From contig NZ_JAMBOD010000009.1 in assembly GCF_023715445.1 (NCBI RefSeq), forward strand, positions 1 through 64,000: a DNA stretch of 64,000 bases, written 5' to 3'. Position 1 is the first letter of the stretch; every line of letters starts with the position of its first letter. The DNA is from Fictibacillus nanhaiensis (GTDB lineage: Bacteria; Bacillota; Bacilli; Bacillales; Fictibacillaceae). The notes under the pieces are model-generated. The model had not been told where the DNA came from. It did not search any database and saw only the letters and a program-made list of their open reading frames with translations. Of the stretch, positions 34,211-43,607 are shown piece by piece. Made by a program: the position numbers and the translations under genes.

Positions 34211-35326
34211 ATGGAATTTATCATTAAGCAAAATGTTTTCAGTAAAGCCCTTTCTGATGTTGGAAAAGCTGTATCATTAAGAACGCTTTTACCCATATTA
34301 GCTGGTATTAAGATTGTAGCAGACAAAGATGGGATCACCTTAATTGGCAGTAATTCAGATATCATTATTGAACGAACAATCTCAGTAAATGATGACAAAG
34401 TAGAGGTGATTAAAACCGGGAGTGTGGTGGTGTCTGCCAAATATTTAGTGGAACTTATTAAAAAGTTACCTGAACAGATCCATATTAAATCTACTAATAA
34501 TCAAATACATATAAAAGCGGGGACAGTAAGCACACAGTTTAACGGTTTCCAGGCGGAAGAATATCCTTCACTTCCTATAATTAATGGCGATTCCATACAC
34601 ATACCAGCAGAAGAATTGAAGGACGCTGTCAAAACAACAGCTTTTGCCACAGCTAAAAATGAAACAAGGCCTGTTCTAACAGGAGTTAATCTTACTTTTA
34701 CAGACAACTCACTCACTTCTGTTGCCACAGATTCTCAAAGGTTAGCTTTAAAGAAAAGCGAAATAGACAGCACAGGTGAAGGAAGTTTTGTCGTTCCTAG
34801 CTCGAGCATAGACGAACTGGCAAAACTCGTAAACCATTATTCCGGCATGGTAGAGATTCAGTCAGCAGAAGGATACATTCATTTCAAAACAGATGAATTC
34901 GCACTGTACTCCAGATTGATCGCAGGTCATTATCCAAACACATCGGCTCTTATTCCAACAGAAGTAAAAACTACGCTTGTGTTAAGCAAAGAGACGCTAA
35001 TCAAAGGGATTGACCGTGCCTGCTTGTTTGCCGGGGAATGGAAAAACAATAACGTCTCTTTAAGCATTCATGAGCAAAAACTGTCCATTTCCTCTGGTTC
35101 TTCCGAAATGGGGAACATTCAGGAGCTTCAAGAGATTTCGTCTATTGATGGGGAAGAAGAGTTAAAGATTTCAGTCGACGGTTACTTCTTGCTTGATGCC
35201 TTAAAAACAATTAAGGATTCAGAGATCAAGATAAAATTCAGCGGTTCGATGAAACCGATCGTTATTGAATCAGCAGAAGAAGAATCATCTTATCTTCATC
35301 TTATTTCACCTGTACGATCTTACTAA
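34211..35326 (+). CDS. DNA polymerase III beta subunit (sliding clamp), second copy
   Basis: A 371-residue clamp of standard length with three DnaN domains: MEFIIKQNVFSKALSDVGKA at the start, RPVLTGVNLTFTDNSL in the middle, and KPIVIESAEEESSYLHLISPVRSY at the end in place of the usual MPMRL-type tail. It lies far from dnaA/dnaN and among accessory genes; second beta clamps are known in Bacillus cereus relatives. AAGGAAG precedes ATG. It could act in repair, conjugation or an integrated element (inference). Confidence 0.9.
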   Translation: MEFIIKQNVFSKALSDVGKAVSLRTLLPILAGIKIVADKDGITLIGSNSDIIIERTISVNDDKVEVIKTGSVVVSAKYLVELIKKLPEQIHIKSTNNQIHIKAGTVSTQFNGFQAEEYPSLPIINGDSIHIPAEELKDAVKTTAFATAKNETRPVLTGVNLTFTDNSLTSVATDSQRLALKKSEIDSTGEGSFVVPSSSIDELAKLVNHYSGMVEIQSAEGYIHFKTDEFALYSRLIAGHYPNTSALIPTEVKTTLVLSKETLIKGIDRACLFAGEWKNNNVSLSIHEQKLSISSGSSEMGNIQELQEISSIDGEEELKISVDGYFLLDALKTIKDSEIKIKFSGSMKPIVIESAEEESSYLHLISPVRSY

Positions 35327-35336
35327 GGGGTGCTCA

Positions 35337-36227
35337 ATGAACATTGTGAACGGAGAATATAAACTCAATGTAAATGGTATTTATCACTGGGTGAAAGTTG
35401 ACGGTGCTGAGAAAAAAACAACACCTTTGATTCTCATTCATGGTGGCCCAGGTGGCAACCACTACAATTTTGAACGAACAGCGGGACAAATGCTGGCAGA
35501 GGGAAGAACAGTTGTATATTACGAACAAAGAGGTTCAGGAAGAAGTGACACCCCTCAATCTGAAGAAGAATTTTCGATGAATTTGTTAATCAGTGATTTT
35601 AAATTATTGAAAGATTTACTAGGAATAAAAAAAGCAGACTTATTAGGGTATTCTTTTGGAGGAGAGTTAGCACTTGAAATAGCTTATGCTTATCCAGATG
35701 AAATAGGAAGATTGGTACTTTCAGGACCAAGTCTCATGTACTCTAATATTCAGCAGCTAATTCAGCTACAGGGTTTCATGACTGTAGCTGAAAGTCCAAT
35801 GCTGGAAAGAATTGAGACAATATTAAAAGAAAATAATTCGTTAGAAGAAAAATATAATCAAGTATGGTCAATCGTAGATACAAAAACTATAGATCGATTT
35901 TTGTTTGAAGATCAACGAATTGCAGAGATGAATCGAAAACTTTGGGAAGAAAGCGGCTTAAGAAACACAGGACTATTGATGAAAGCTTTATATAAACATC
36001 CGCCTAAGGAGCCGCTTTTAAATAAGCTAGAAAAGATAAAACATGAAACATTATTAATCACAGGGGTGCATGATAGAAATACAGGACTAAGCGTTTCAAA
36101 AATAATACAGAATAAGTTAAGTAACAGTAAGATGGAGCTTTTTAATAATAGTGCACACTTTCCTGATATGGAGGAGACAGAGAAGTTTGTAAAAAAAGTA
36201 GTAGATTTTCTAAAAACGAATGGTTAA
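35337..36227 (+). CDS. Proline iminopeptidase-like alpha/beta hydrolase
   Basis: A 296-residue alpha/beta hydrolase: oxyanion loop HGGPGG, EQRGSGRSD, nucleophile GYSFGG, and a late catalytic histidine in NNSAHFPDMEE. The HGGPGG and DQRG-type motifs are typical of the prolyl aminopeptidase family. ATG 35337 follows AAGGGGTG and lies 11 bp after the clamp gene. Confidence 0.85.
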   Translation: MNIVNGEYKLNVNGIYHWVKVDGAEKKTTPLILIHGGPGGNHYNFERTAGQMLAEGRTVVYYEQRGSGRSDTPQSEEEFSMNLLISDFKLLKDLLGIKKADLLGYSFGGELALEIAYAYPDEIGRLVLSGPSLMYSNIQQLIQLQGFMTVAESPMLERIETILKENNSLEEKYNQVWSIVDTKTIDRFLFEDQRIAEMNRKLWEESGLRNTGLLMKALYKHPPKEPLLNKLEKIKHETLLITGVHDRNTGLSVSKIIQNKLSNSKMELFNNSAHFPDMEETEKFVKKVVDFLKTNG

Positions 36228-36237
36228 GGAGTCTTTT

Positions 36238-36819
36238 ATGAACATCGTTCCAAATTCAAAAATAGATAAAACAAAAATCAATCATTTTTTCATAGAACAT
36301 TGGGGTAGTCCGGAAATGGTTATTTCAAGCGGAACGTTTCAATGCAATGAATTAGAGGGCTTTGCCGTTTTAAATGAATTAGAAGAAATCATCGGACTAG
36401 TTACATACAAAATTCACGGTGGTATTTGTGAGATTATCTCATTAGATAGTTTAGTAGAGAAAAGAGGAATAGGGTCCTTATTGATAAATAAGGTGGAGAA
36501 AATCGCTCAGGAAAAGGATGCTTCACGTGTAAAAGTAATCACAACTAACGATAATTTGAACGCTGTAAACTTCTATCAAAAAAGAGGTTATCAAATAATT
36601 GAAGTACTCCCTAATGCAGTGGATCAAGCTAGAAAAGTTAAGCCCGAAATTCCTTTTACTGCTGATAATGGAATTCCAATACGTGATGAAATTGTTTTAC
36701 AAAAGTGCTTAAGTGAAGACCGCGGTATAAGGAGTGATATAAAGTACATCACTGATGATAAAATCAGCAGAAGTGTTTTTATCGCTAGTAAACAGCGTTT
36801 GGCCAGGGAACTTTCATGA
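36238..36819 (+). CDS. GNAT acetyltransferase with C-terminal extension
   Basis: A 193-residue protein. Core residues about 1-130 hold LDSLVEKRGIGSLLINKVEK (acetyl-CoA loop EKRGIGS) and AVNFYQKRGYQI. The last 60 residues (PFTADNGIPIRDEIVLQKC and beyond) are not part of the fold and resemble the disordered ends of some Bacillus GNATs. ATG 36238 follows TAAGGAGT; the ATG at 36220 overlaps the previous gene. Confidence 0.82.
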   Translation: MNIVPNSKIDKTKINHFFIEHWGSPEMVISSGTFQCNELEGFAVLNELEEIIGLVTYKIHGGICEIISLDSLVEKRGIGSLLINKVEKIAQEKDASRVKVITTNDNLNAVNFYQKRGYQIIEVLPNAVDQARKVKPEIPFTADNGIPIRDEIVLQKCLSEDRGIRSDIKYITDDKISRSVFIASKQRLARELS

Positions 36820-37120
36820 ACAATTTACATATGAAGCATTGCAAAGAACGATTAACGTAACAGCCTGACAAAATGATAGATTAATTGGCTGTGTTCGTAT
36901 TCTAACAGATGGTTATTTTTTTGGAACGATTTCAGAGATACTCGTCCTTCCTGAATTTCAACAAAGGGGGATTGGGAAACGGCTCATGGAACTCGCCTGG
37001 GAAGCCAGTCCGACTTCATTGTTCTTGGGGGCGCAGCCTGGGAAAGAATCTTTCTTTGAAAAGCTGGGATATACAAAAGGAATTCAATCATTCCAAAAGA
37101 AGAAGGAACGCAAAAAATAA
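36818..37120 (+). pseudogene. GNAT acetyltransferase remnant
   Basis: One frame reads EQFTYEALQRTINVTA, an in-frame TGA at 36866, then QNDRLIGCVRIL through EILVLPEFQQRGIGKRLMEL and ends EKLGYTKGIQSFQKKKERKK at 37120. The acetyl-CoA motif QQRGIGK is intact. The start of the gene is missing, replaced by the end of the neighbouring GNAT gene, and a stop codon interrupts it. A decayed paralogue or foreign relative. Confidence 0.85.
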
Positions 37121-37132
37121 ATGGAGACTATC

Positions 37133-37684
37133 ATGCAAAAACAACTACCGATAGTACGTTTGAGAAATTTAATCATAGAAGACACAGATGATCGTTTTAA
37201 GTGGTGTATGGATGAAGAGGTAACTAAACATCTCAACATGCCTGATAAATATCCGCCATTTACAATTGAAGAGACGAGAATCTGGATTGAGATGTGTATC
37301 AATAAAACAAATGGATATGAACAAAAAGCCATTCTTACAGAGGATGGAAAGCATATTGGCTGGATCGATCTGAAGAATATCGACTCATTAAATAAACATG
37401 CAGAATTAGGAATCACGATTGGTGATAAAAATTATTGGGGCAAAGGGTACGGCATTGCTGCAATGAATGAAATGTTGAAGTTTGGATTTCAGGAAGTTGG
37501 TCTTAACAAGATTTGGCTTAGAGTAGAAGTGGATAATGAAAAAGCGATTAGTTCTTATAAAAGACCAGGATACGTGGAAGAAGGAATCTTGAGGCAAGAT
37601 CGATTAAGAAAAGGAACGTATGTGGACAGATTAAGGATGAGCATTTTGAAAGAAGAATTTTTAGTGGAAAAAATAATAAGATGA
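37133..37684 (+). CDS. GNAT acetyltransferase, RimJ/RimL type
   Basis: A 183-residue acetyltransferase: LRNLIIEDTDDRFKWCMDEE at the start, ELGITIGDKNYWGKGYGIAA with the acetyl-CoA loop, and AISSYKRPGYVEEGILRQD at the end (the usual N-K-LGF is KRPGY here). I prefer ATG 37133 with ATGGAGAC upstream; ATG 37121 directly follows the pseudogene stop and has no site. Confidence 0.83.
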   Translation: MQKQLPIVRLRNLIIEDTDDRFKWCMDEEVTKHLNMPDKYPPFTIEETRIWIEMCINKTNGYEQKAILTEDGKHIGWIDLKNIDSLNKHAELGITIGDKNYWGKGYGIAAMNEMLKFGFQEVGLNKIWLRVEVDNEKAISSYKRPGYVEEGILRQDRLRKGTYVDRLRMSILKEEFLVEKIIR

Positions 37685-37688
37685 AAGG

Positions 37689-37716
37689 GGACTGACTCTT
37701 CTAATGAGGTCAGTCC
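37689..37716. terminator. Hairpin between convergent genes
   Basis: GGACTGAC/GTCAGTCC with a 12-nt loop; only a short T-run, so a weak terminator for the GNAT and WYL genes. Confidence 0.5.
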
Positions 37717-38673
37717 TTACTCGTATAAGGATAGTACGGAATCCGCCATTTGTTTAACAGAATCAATTAGGGATATTGGTTTAAGGATTCTGATTTGATC
37801 ACCAAATCCTAGGATATATGCCTTCGCTTCTTGCTCTGTATCAAAGGAGAGCTTTACAGGAATCCATCCATTTTCTTTTGGGGTCCCGGTATTCAGCAAT
37901 TGAACAAAACGTCCTGTAAATGTTAACCGTTGCATAATAGAAGGGGATACCTCCACGTCTACTTCAAATACAGGCAAGTTTTCAACAAAAGTTTGTTTCG
38001 ATTGATTCCAATATTCTGCAAGCTGAAATTCAGCCGGTCTACTGAATGAATCACTCGTTAATTCCGCAGATTTAATTCGAGATACTCTAAAGTTTCTGAT
38101 GTCGCCGCTTGATATCGCGATCAGATACCACGTTCGTCCTTTTGCAACCAATCCCAAAGGCTCAACAATTCGTTTGGATGTTTCTTTGTTTGCTTTTTCG
38201 TATTTCATCTTTATTTTTCTTTCTTCCCAGATGGCTTGCTGCAAGATGCTTAGTGCCGAAAGTTCTTGGCTTGATTGCCTCCATGTATCGGTATCAATAT
38301 GGACGCGGTTCCACATATCGTCAGCGTGTGTTTGAAGAGCATTCGGAAGGGATGCCAAAAGCTTTTGCCGGGCTTCTTTCCAGTCTTTTGTAAAACCGAG
38401 ATCACTAAGCAATTGAAAAGAAGGTGAAAGAAACAACGTTTTCAACTCGCTTTCTTTTAATCCTGTTAGTCTGGTTCTATATTGATCGACAAGTCTCCAC
38501 CCGCCATGTTTACCGCGTTCAGCTAGTACAGGAATACCCGCTGCACTTAATGATTCCATGTCACGATGTATGGTACGTTCTGTTACTTCTAATTCTTTGG
38601 CTAATACTTTCGTTGTCATTTTTTCATGATTTTGCAGCAATAATAAGATGCTGATTAATCGATCTGCTCGCAT
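37717..38673 (-). CDS. HTH/WYL-domain transcriptional regulator (YafY/DeoR-like)
   Basis: A 318-residue regulator: N-terminal winged HTH (VLAKELEVTERTIHRDMESL), a central WYL domain with EPLGLVAKGRTWYLIA and the fold's FRVSRIKSAEL, and a C-terminal WCX region. WYL domains sense nucleic acid or nucleotide ligands. It diverges from the SDR gene with about 80 bp between, so it probably controls that gene and itself. Confidence 0.88.
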   Translation of the reverse strand: MRADRLISILLLLQNHEKMTTKVLAKELEVTERTIHRDMESLSAAGIPVLAERGKHGGWRLVDQYRTRLTGLKESELKTLFLSPSFQLLSDLGFTKDWKEARQKLLASLPNALQTHADDMWNRVHIDTDTWRQSSQELSALSILQQAIWEERKIKMKYEKANKETSKRIVEPLGLVAKGRTWYLIAISSGDIRNFRVSRIKSAELTSDSFSRPAEFQLAEYWNQSKQTFVENLPVFEVDVEVSPSIMQRLTFTGRFVQLLNTGTPKENGWIPVKLSFDTEQEAKAYILGFGDQIRILKPISLIDSVKQMADSVLSLYE

Positions 38674-38753
38674 AATAAAACTCCTGATTTTTTAATATGA
38701 CATTAGGTGTCAACTTTAAAGATTATACTAAAGATAATTCAAAAAAGGAGCGG

Positions 38754-39671
38754 ATGCAAATGAAACCTTTAGAAGGAAAAATAGCACTTGTAGCTGGCGG
38801 TACACGAGGGGCTGGACGCGGTATCGCGATGGAGTTAGGTGCAGCAGGAGCAACCGTTTATATTACGGGAAGAACAACACGCAACGAAGTTTCTGAATAC
38901 AGAAGACCTGAAACAATCGAAGAAACAGCGGATCTCGTAAACGATCTAGGTGGTATTGGGATTCCAGTTCAGGTGGATCACCTTGTGCCAGAGCAAGTAA
39001 AAGTATTGATCGAAAAAATTGAAAGAGAACAAGGCAGGTTAGATATTTTGGTTAACGATATCTGGGGTGGAGAAAATTTGATTGAGTGGGATACACCTGT
39101 TTGGAAACATTCACTTGAAAAAGGTTTACGTATGCTCCGTCTCGCTGTTGATACGCATCTTATAACCAGCCATTACGCGCTTCCCTTGCTAATAAAAAAC
39201 GAAGGTGGACTGGTGATTGAGATAACAGACGGTACAAAAGAATACAATGATAACAATTATAGAGTTTCAATGTTTTATGATCTTGCCAAAAGTTCTGTAA
39301 ACCGAATGGCGAAGGCTTTATCACACGAATTATCTCCTTATAATTGTACTGCTGTTTCCTTAACACCAGGCTGGATGCGTTCAGAGATTATGCTTGAGGT
39401 TTTTGGTGTAACGGAAGAAAATTGGCGTGAAGGTATTAAGAAAGATCCACATTTTGCTATATCCGAAACACCCAGATTTATTGGTCGGGCAGTTGCAGCA
39501 ATAGCAGGGGATAAGATCCGACATGAACTGAACGGGCAGTCTTTTTCAAGCGGAGAACTTGCAATGAAATACAACTTCAATGATTTAGATGGTACACAGC
39601 CTGATTGTTTTCGGTATTTGGTTGAAGTGTTGGAGGCAGGGAAACCAGCAAATACAGAAGGGTACAGATAA
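38754..39671 (+). CDS. SDR-family oxidoreductase
   Basis: About 305 residues, Rossmann NAD(P) site VAGGTRGAGRGIA (TGxxxGxG type) near residue 14 and a GG-rich ITGRTTR. The catalytic YxxxK is replaced by FYDLAKSSVNRMAK (Y-D-L-A-K), so the tyrosine and lysine are both present. It is a longer SDR, with a 60-residue C-terminal extension. The start is ATG 38754 or 38760; AAAGGAG suits both. Likely regulated by the divergent WYL regulator. Confidence 0.85.
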   Translation: MQMKPLEGKIALVAGGTRGAGRGIAMELGAAGATVYITGRTTRNEVSEYRRPETIEETADLVNDLGGIGIPVQVDHLVPEQVKVLIEKIEREQGRLDILVNDIWGGENLIEWDTPVWKHSLEKGLRMLRLAVDTHLITSHYALPLLIKNEGGLVIEITDGTKEYNDNNYRVSMFYDLAKSSVNRMAKALSHELSPYNCTAVSLTPGWMRSEIMLEVFGVTEENWREGIKKDPHFAISETPRFIGRAVAAIAGDKIRHELNGQSFSSGELAMKYNFNDLDGTQPDCFRYLVEVLEAGKPANTEGYR

Positions 39672-39676
39672 AGAGA

Positions 39677-39707
39677 AAAGGCGTATTTTGTATACGCCTT
39701 TTTTATC
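39677..39707. terminator. Bidirectional terminator, SDR / cupin
   Basis: AAAGGCGTAT/ATACGCCTTT stem with TTTTTT on the plus side; A-rich on the left for the minus side. Confidence 0.85.
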
Positions 39708-40078
39708 TAAATTGATATAACATCTGTCTTTTCTTGCATAAATGACGCAGGATTTAACTCTTCACTTTCAATGACAATAGCAGTTAAACCTGTTTTCGTT
39801 GAGGTTTCGTGGTATTCATCTTTGATCCAAAATGCGGCTTCCCCCGCTTTGATTGGATGGAATGCATCATCTTCACCGCGTACAAACCCTTCACCGCCAA
39901 CGACAAGGAGAAGCTGAGGAACTACTGCCTGATGATACCCGATGAATCCATCTTTCTCAAGATGCATGCATCCAATATGAGCTGGCTTATCCGTTTGTAT
40001 GATTCGGGATATTACAAAATCTGAATCGAACTTTGTTATATGTTTACCGACCTCTTTGTTGAAGTTAAAAATTTTCAT
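39707..40078 (-). CDS. Cupin domain protein
   Basis: A 123-residue beta-barrel protein with the cupin pattern: HIGCMHLEKDGFIGYHQAVVPQ for motif 1 and PIKAGEAAFWIKDEYHETST for motif 2. Two histidines and glutamates could hold a metal. No enzyme is adjacent to indicate function. It converges on the SDR gene. Confidence 0.8.
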   Translation of the reverse strand: MKIFNFNKEVGKHITKFDSDFVISRIIQTDKPAHIGCMHLEKDGFIGYHQAVVPQLLLVVGGEGFVRGEDDAFHPIKAGEAAFWIKDEYHETSTKTGLTAIVIESEELNPASFMQEKTDVISI

Positions 40079-40378
40079 AGTAAACCTCCATTATTAAAAC
40101 ATATAGGGACCAACAGTGGAACATAAACATGTTGCAGACCTTACTCTTCATAAAAAAACAGGTTTGACCTCTCCAACACTTCCTGCTGGCAACTCAAGTT
40201 CTTTTACTAAGTTTGATAGGTTAAAACAGAAAAAAACTATAATAAAAGGTCTTAGCTTTTCGCCGATTTTTCTCATAGAACATATCCCTTGGTTCAGATT
40301 TCGACATAAGTCCATAATTTTCCTTTTTTGTATAACCGCTGCAATATATAATGGAAAAAAGTAGTGGAGGCCAACTTG
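40079..40378. other. Intergenic stretch, 300 bp, nothing assignable
   Basis: I see no promoter or terminator here that I trust. On the minus strand a short open frame at about 40150-40210 would read LVKELELPAGSVGEVKPVFL and then stop, which could be the tail of a lost gene, but no start or family is visible. Confidence 0.3.
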
Positions 40379-40947
40379 ATGAAGGGTAAGAAATCTATAA
40401 AGATGTTCCGGTCATAGAAACCGAACGGCTTATTCTTAGAAAAATAACGTTGAACGATCTGGAGGACATGTTCGAATATGGATCAGATGAAGATGTTTCA
40501 AGATATGTAACTTGGGATACGCATAAAACGACAAACGATACAAAAGATTTTATTGAATTTGTATTGAGCAATTACGAAAAATGCGAGGTTGCGCCTTGGG
40601 GAATTGAACTAAAAGAAACCGGCAAGTTAATCGGAACAGTTGATTTTGTTTCTTGGTCGCCTCATCATAACAATGCTGAGATCGGCTATGTTCTTTCGAG
40701 GGCATATTGGGGCATGGGTATTACTACGGAAGCAGCTAATGAACTCATCCGGTTTGGTTTTGATCATATGGAACTCGTGAGGATTCAGTCACGGTGTTTT
40801 ATAAAGAACACAGGTTCAGAACGCGTGATGGAGAAACTCGGGATGACTTTTGAAGGTATCGTTAGGAAAGGTATGTTTGCAAAAGGGAAACATCAGGATT
40901 TGAAATTGTACTCGATTTTAAAAGAAGAGTTTACGAGGTTAGTATAG
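40379..40947 (+). pseudogene. GNAT acetyltransferase with a frameshift near its start
   Basis: The main frame reads DVPVIETERLILRKITLNDL, then the RimJ-like core through YVLSRAYWGMGITTEAANEL and ERVMEKLGMTFEGIVRKGMF to stop 40947. Upstream of DVPVIE the frame soon meets a stop. The only good start, ATG 40379 after AGTGGAGG, is one base out of frame and ends at a stop within 12 codons. Removing one base in the A-rich stretch before 40410 would restore the gene. Either true decay or a sequencing error; a short form from TTG 40450 would lack the first strand. Confidence 0.75.
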
Positions 40948-40972
40948 AAAAGATTTAATTGAAAGAGGTGAA

Positions 40973-41710
40973 ATGTTGAGAAAATTAATAATAGCTTTGT
41001 CAGCTGTATTATGTTTAGCTGCTTGTTCACAAGAGGAACCACAGCAAACCAAAAAAGCAGATAAAGTTAACTCTGGTGAAATCATAATCTCGTATAGTGG
41101 AATTGAGAATGCAGATCGCTTTCATGAATTTACGAAGCGTATTGCCAAATATGAAAAAGATGAAATACGTATGATGCAGCGAACTATTGAAGGTGATCCA
41201 ATCTATCAAAATGTCCAGTTTGACGGTCAAGACTATCAATATACACACGATAGTAGGGAGGACGCGTATGGAACTAAAGAAGTAACAAAAGATAAATGTA
41301 AAGATTTTCGGGTTATAGAAACAAACACGGAAACAACAGTACTTTTAGAGAAATGTCAGAAGAGAGGCAGTATTGAACTTTTTTATTTGAGATACGATAC
41401 CTTAAAAGAAGATCGTTTCGATTTTGCGCTTAAATATGGTGAGAATCTTGAAAAGATGATTGATACGAACAAAACGGAACTCCCTAACAAAGAAAAAAAC
41501 ATCGTGTTTAAAAACCTAGTTTACATTGATTTTTTAAAGGATAAAAAGCTGAAGAAATCCTGTCCTGATTCAAACATTCAATATGAGCTGACTGTCTGGA
41601 TTAATGGAGGCAAAAGACATTACAAATGGTTTGAATGTGATTCAGGCAAAGACGCGAAAGACTTAACAGGGGTTGCAGACACGATTATAAAAGTACTAGA
41701 ACATAAATAA
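40973..41710 (+). CDS. Lipoprotein, DUF4362-like
   Basis: A 245-residue exported lipoprotein: signal peptide with lipobox LAAC (Cys 19), then a soluble region. The segment beginning EIIISYSGIENADRFHEFTK and the C-terminal ELTVWINGGKRHYKWFEC resemble DUF4362. Several cysteines (CKDF, EKCQ, SCPDS, FECD) may form disulfides. AGAGGTGA precedes ATG. Function unknown; single gene. Confidence 0.82.
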   Translation: MLRKLIIALSAVLCLAACSQEEPQQTKKADKVNSGEIIISYSGIENADRFHEFTKRIAKYEKDEIRMMQRTIEGDPIYQNVQFDGQDYQYTHDSREDAYGTKEVTKDKCKDFRVIETNTETTVLLEKCQKRGSIELFYLRYDTLKEDRFDFALKYGENLEKMIDTNKTELPNKEKNIVFKNLVYIDFLKDKKLKKSCPDSNIQYELTVWINGGKRHYKWFECDSGKDAKDLTGVADTIIKVLEHK

Positions 41711-41823
41711 TAGTAGAGTTATTAAATGAAAAGCTGGCACAAATAGAGGATTTAATTGTTCTATTGGTGTTAGTTTTTTTATTTTATTAATTTTTCTTTT
41801 TTCCACGCTAAAAAAGACTACTA

Positions 41824-41915
41824 GGGGTTGGAAATTAAAATGTTACGGGGTGAAACGACAAAGAATTGGGGTGTAACTCGCCTCTACCGGGCGAACGTGT
41901 AATAAATAAAAGAAA
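41824..41915. repeat. Phased repeat array with GGGGTGAAAC-type units
   Basis: GGGGTTGGAAAT (41824), GGGGTGAAAC (41847), GGGGTGTAAC (41868) and CGGGCGAAC (41888) recur about every 20-21 bp, then the same tail as at 12225 (CGAACGTGTAATAAATAAAA). It is a diverged relative of the GAGCGAAAC array, between convergent genes. Confidence 0.7.
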
Positions 41916-41952
41916 AAGCACTATAGCCAAAGGATATCGGTAACAAATTCTC

Positions 41953-41990
41953 AAAAAACAAAAAGATGTCTTATCGAAAGGACATCTTTT
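41953..41990 (-). terminator. Terminator of the histidine kinase gene
   Basis: AAAAGATGTC/GACATCTTTT stem with a 10-nt loop; TTTTTGTTTTTT on the minus strand. Confidence 0.9.
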
Positions 41991-41999
41991 CCTTATGCT

Positions 42000-43529
42000 T
42001 TATTTGAATTGCTGTATATTTGCTTTATTCCCTACTAAAGGGAGCATGATATCAAATGTTGTTCCTTTGTTCAATTCACTCTTAACGGAAATACTGCCTT
42101 TATGGTTTTGAATTATCTTGTAGCTGACCATTAATCCCAAACCTGTTCCCATCGCTTTTGTCGTATAGAACGGTTCACCGATTCTTTTCACTTGTTCTTC
42201 AGACATGCCGACACCGTTATCTTCAATCGATATTTTGATATTATCGTTGACTACAGCGGTTGAAACCCGGATAACCCCGCCGTTCGGCAATGCTTCCATC
42301 GCATTTTTAAATAAGTTCACAAAAACCTGTGTGAGTTGATTCTTTTCTCCATGCAAAGTCACATCTTCATTTGCAATATCATTGATGATCACGACATTTT
42401 TTAGGTTTGCTTCTGCTTCAAGCAGGTAGATCACTTTCTTGAGGATATCTGTTAAATTGCATTCATTAAAATAAACCGCATGTGGCTTTGCCAATACCAT
42501 AAATTCGCTGACAATGTAGTTGATCCGATCTATTTCAGTAAGAATGATATCTGAATATAGAGCTTTTTTATCCGCAGTTGTTTCTTGCAGAACTTGAACT
42601 AACCCTTTAATGGTCGTAAGCGGATTTCGAATCTCATGGGCAAGTCCTGCTGCAAGTTCACCAACTAATGAAAGCTTTTCTGACTTAAGAAGCATCTCTT
42701 CTGTTTTCTTTTGTTCTGTAATATCATATTGGATCGAGATATGCTTATAGGTCTTCCCATCAAAATTCAAGAAAGGAATAATGGTGGTATCAACCCAATA
42801 CAAGGTCCCGTCTTTCGCTTTGTTGCAGATTTCACCCTTCCACACTTTTCCCTGCTGGATCAAGTGCCAGATGTTATCAAGGTACTCTTCAGTATGATAG
42901 CCGGACTTGAAGATTTCTCCATGATCTTTTCCTATTAATTCGTCTCTCGAGTATTTCGAGATTTTACAGAAATGGTCATTCACATAGGAAATTGTGTTGT
43001 TCGAATCAGTTACCGCGAAAATGGTTGCCTCATTTAATGCGAATTTAAAATCTTTTAGCTCTTCTAATGTAATAATTAAGTCTTCATCTGTTTCTGTATT
43101 ATACGAGTTTATTGTATAGTTGTTAATTAAAGAACTTGTTGCGTGATCTAATAACGGATCAATAATTTTTAAGATTTCAAGCAGTGCAGAGGATGGTAGT
43201 GTACTATCATTAATTTCATTATGTAGTACATTTAGAATGATGCTACGGGAATAAAAAACTGAGTTTAAATAATAAGTTAATGAGTATTCGTGGGGAACTG
43301 CTTGCTCTCTTAAGTCTGCCCACTGCTGAATATATTCTTGAGCCTTCTCGAAGTCTTCACATAAAGCATAACCCAAATGCTGAAATAGCTTGCTGCGCCA
43401 CTCAATCATTTCTATCCTCTCAGGTTCAGGTGAATGATTTCTTAGTTTATGTATCTCGGTTATTTTATTTGCTAATAGATGACTGCGCATTTGCAGCATA
43501 TAACCGAACAAACTTACCTCTGTATTCAC
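42000..43529 (-). CDS. Orphan soluble PAS histidine kinase (sporulation-kinase type)
   Basis: A 509-residue cytoplasmic kinase without membrane segments. N-terminal region of about 160 residues of unknown fold, a PAS domain (about 160-275: SYVNDHFCKISKYSRDELIG) with PAC extension, HisKA with H298 in GLAHEIRNPLTTIKG, and HATPase with NLFKNAMEALPNGG, DNGVGMSEEQ and GTGLGLMV. No response regulator is adjacent. The catalytic half is like KinA/KinE sporulation kinases, so phosphorelay input is likely (inference). Own terminator. Confidence 0.9.
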   Translation of the reverse strand: MNTEVSLFGYMLQMRSHLLANKITEIHKLRNHSPEPERIEMIEWRSKLFQHLGYALCEDFEKAQEYIQQWADLREQAVPHEYSLTYYLNSVFYSRSIILNVLHNEINDSTLPSSALLEILKIIDPLLDHATSSLINNYTINSYNTETDEDLIITLEELKDFKFALNEATIFAVTDSNNTISYVNDHFCKISKYSRDELIGKDHGEIFKSGYHTEEYLDNIWHLIQQGKVWKGEICNKAKDGTLYWVDTTIIPFLNFDGKTYKHISIQYDITEQKKTEEMLLKSEKLSLVGELAAGLAHEIRNPLTTIKGLVQVLQETTADKKALYSDIILTEIDRINYIVSEFMVLAKPHAVYFNECNLTDILKKVIYLLEAEANLKNVVIINDIANEDVTLHGEKNQLTQVFVNLFKNAMEALPNGGVIRVSTAVVNDNIKISIEDNGVGMSEEQVKRIGEPFYTTKAMGTGLGLMVSYKIIQNHKGSISVKSELNKGTTFDIMLPLVGNKANIQQFK

Positions 43530-43607
43530 GTTCCTTCACCTCTCGACAAAATCTGAATAATATTTAATTAGACATTTTAGTAACAATTCCCTTTATTTCA
43601 ATTACAA

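Noticed and set aside
40116-40364. 82-residue plus-strand frame
   Set aside because: No ribosome site, no family pattern, low-complexity composition.
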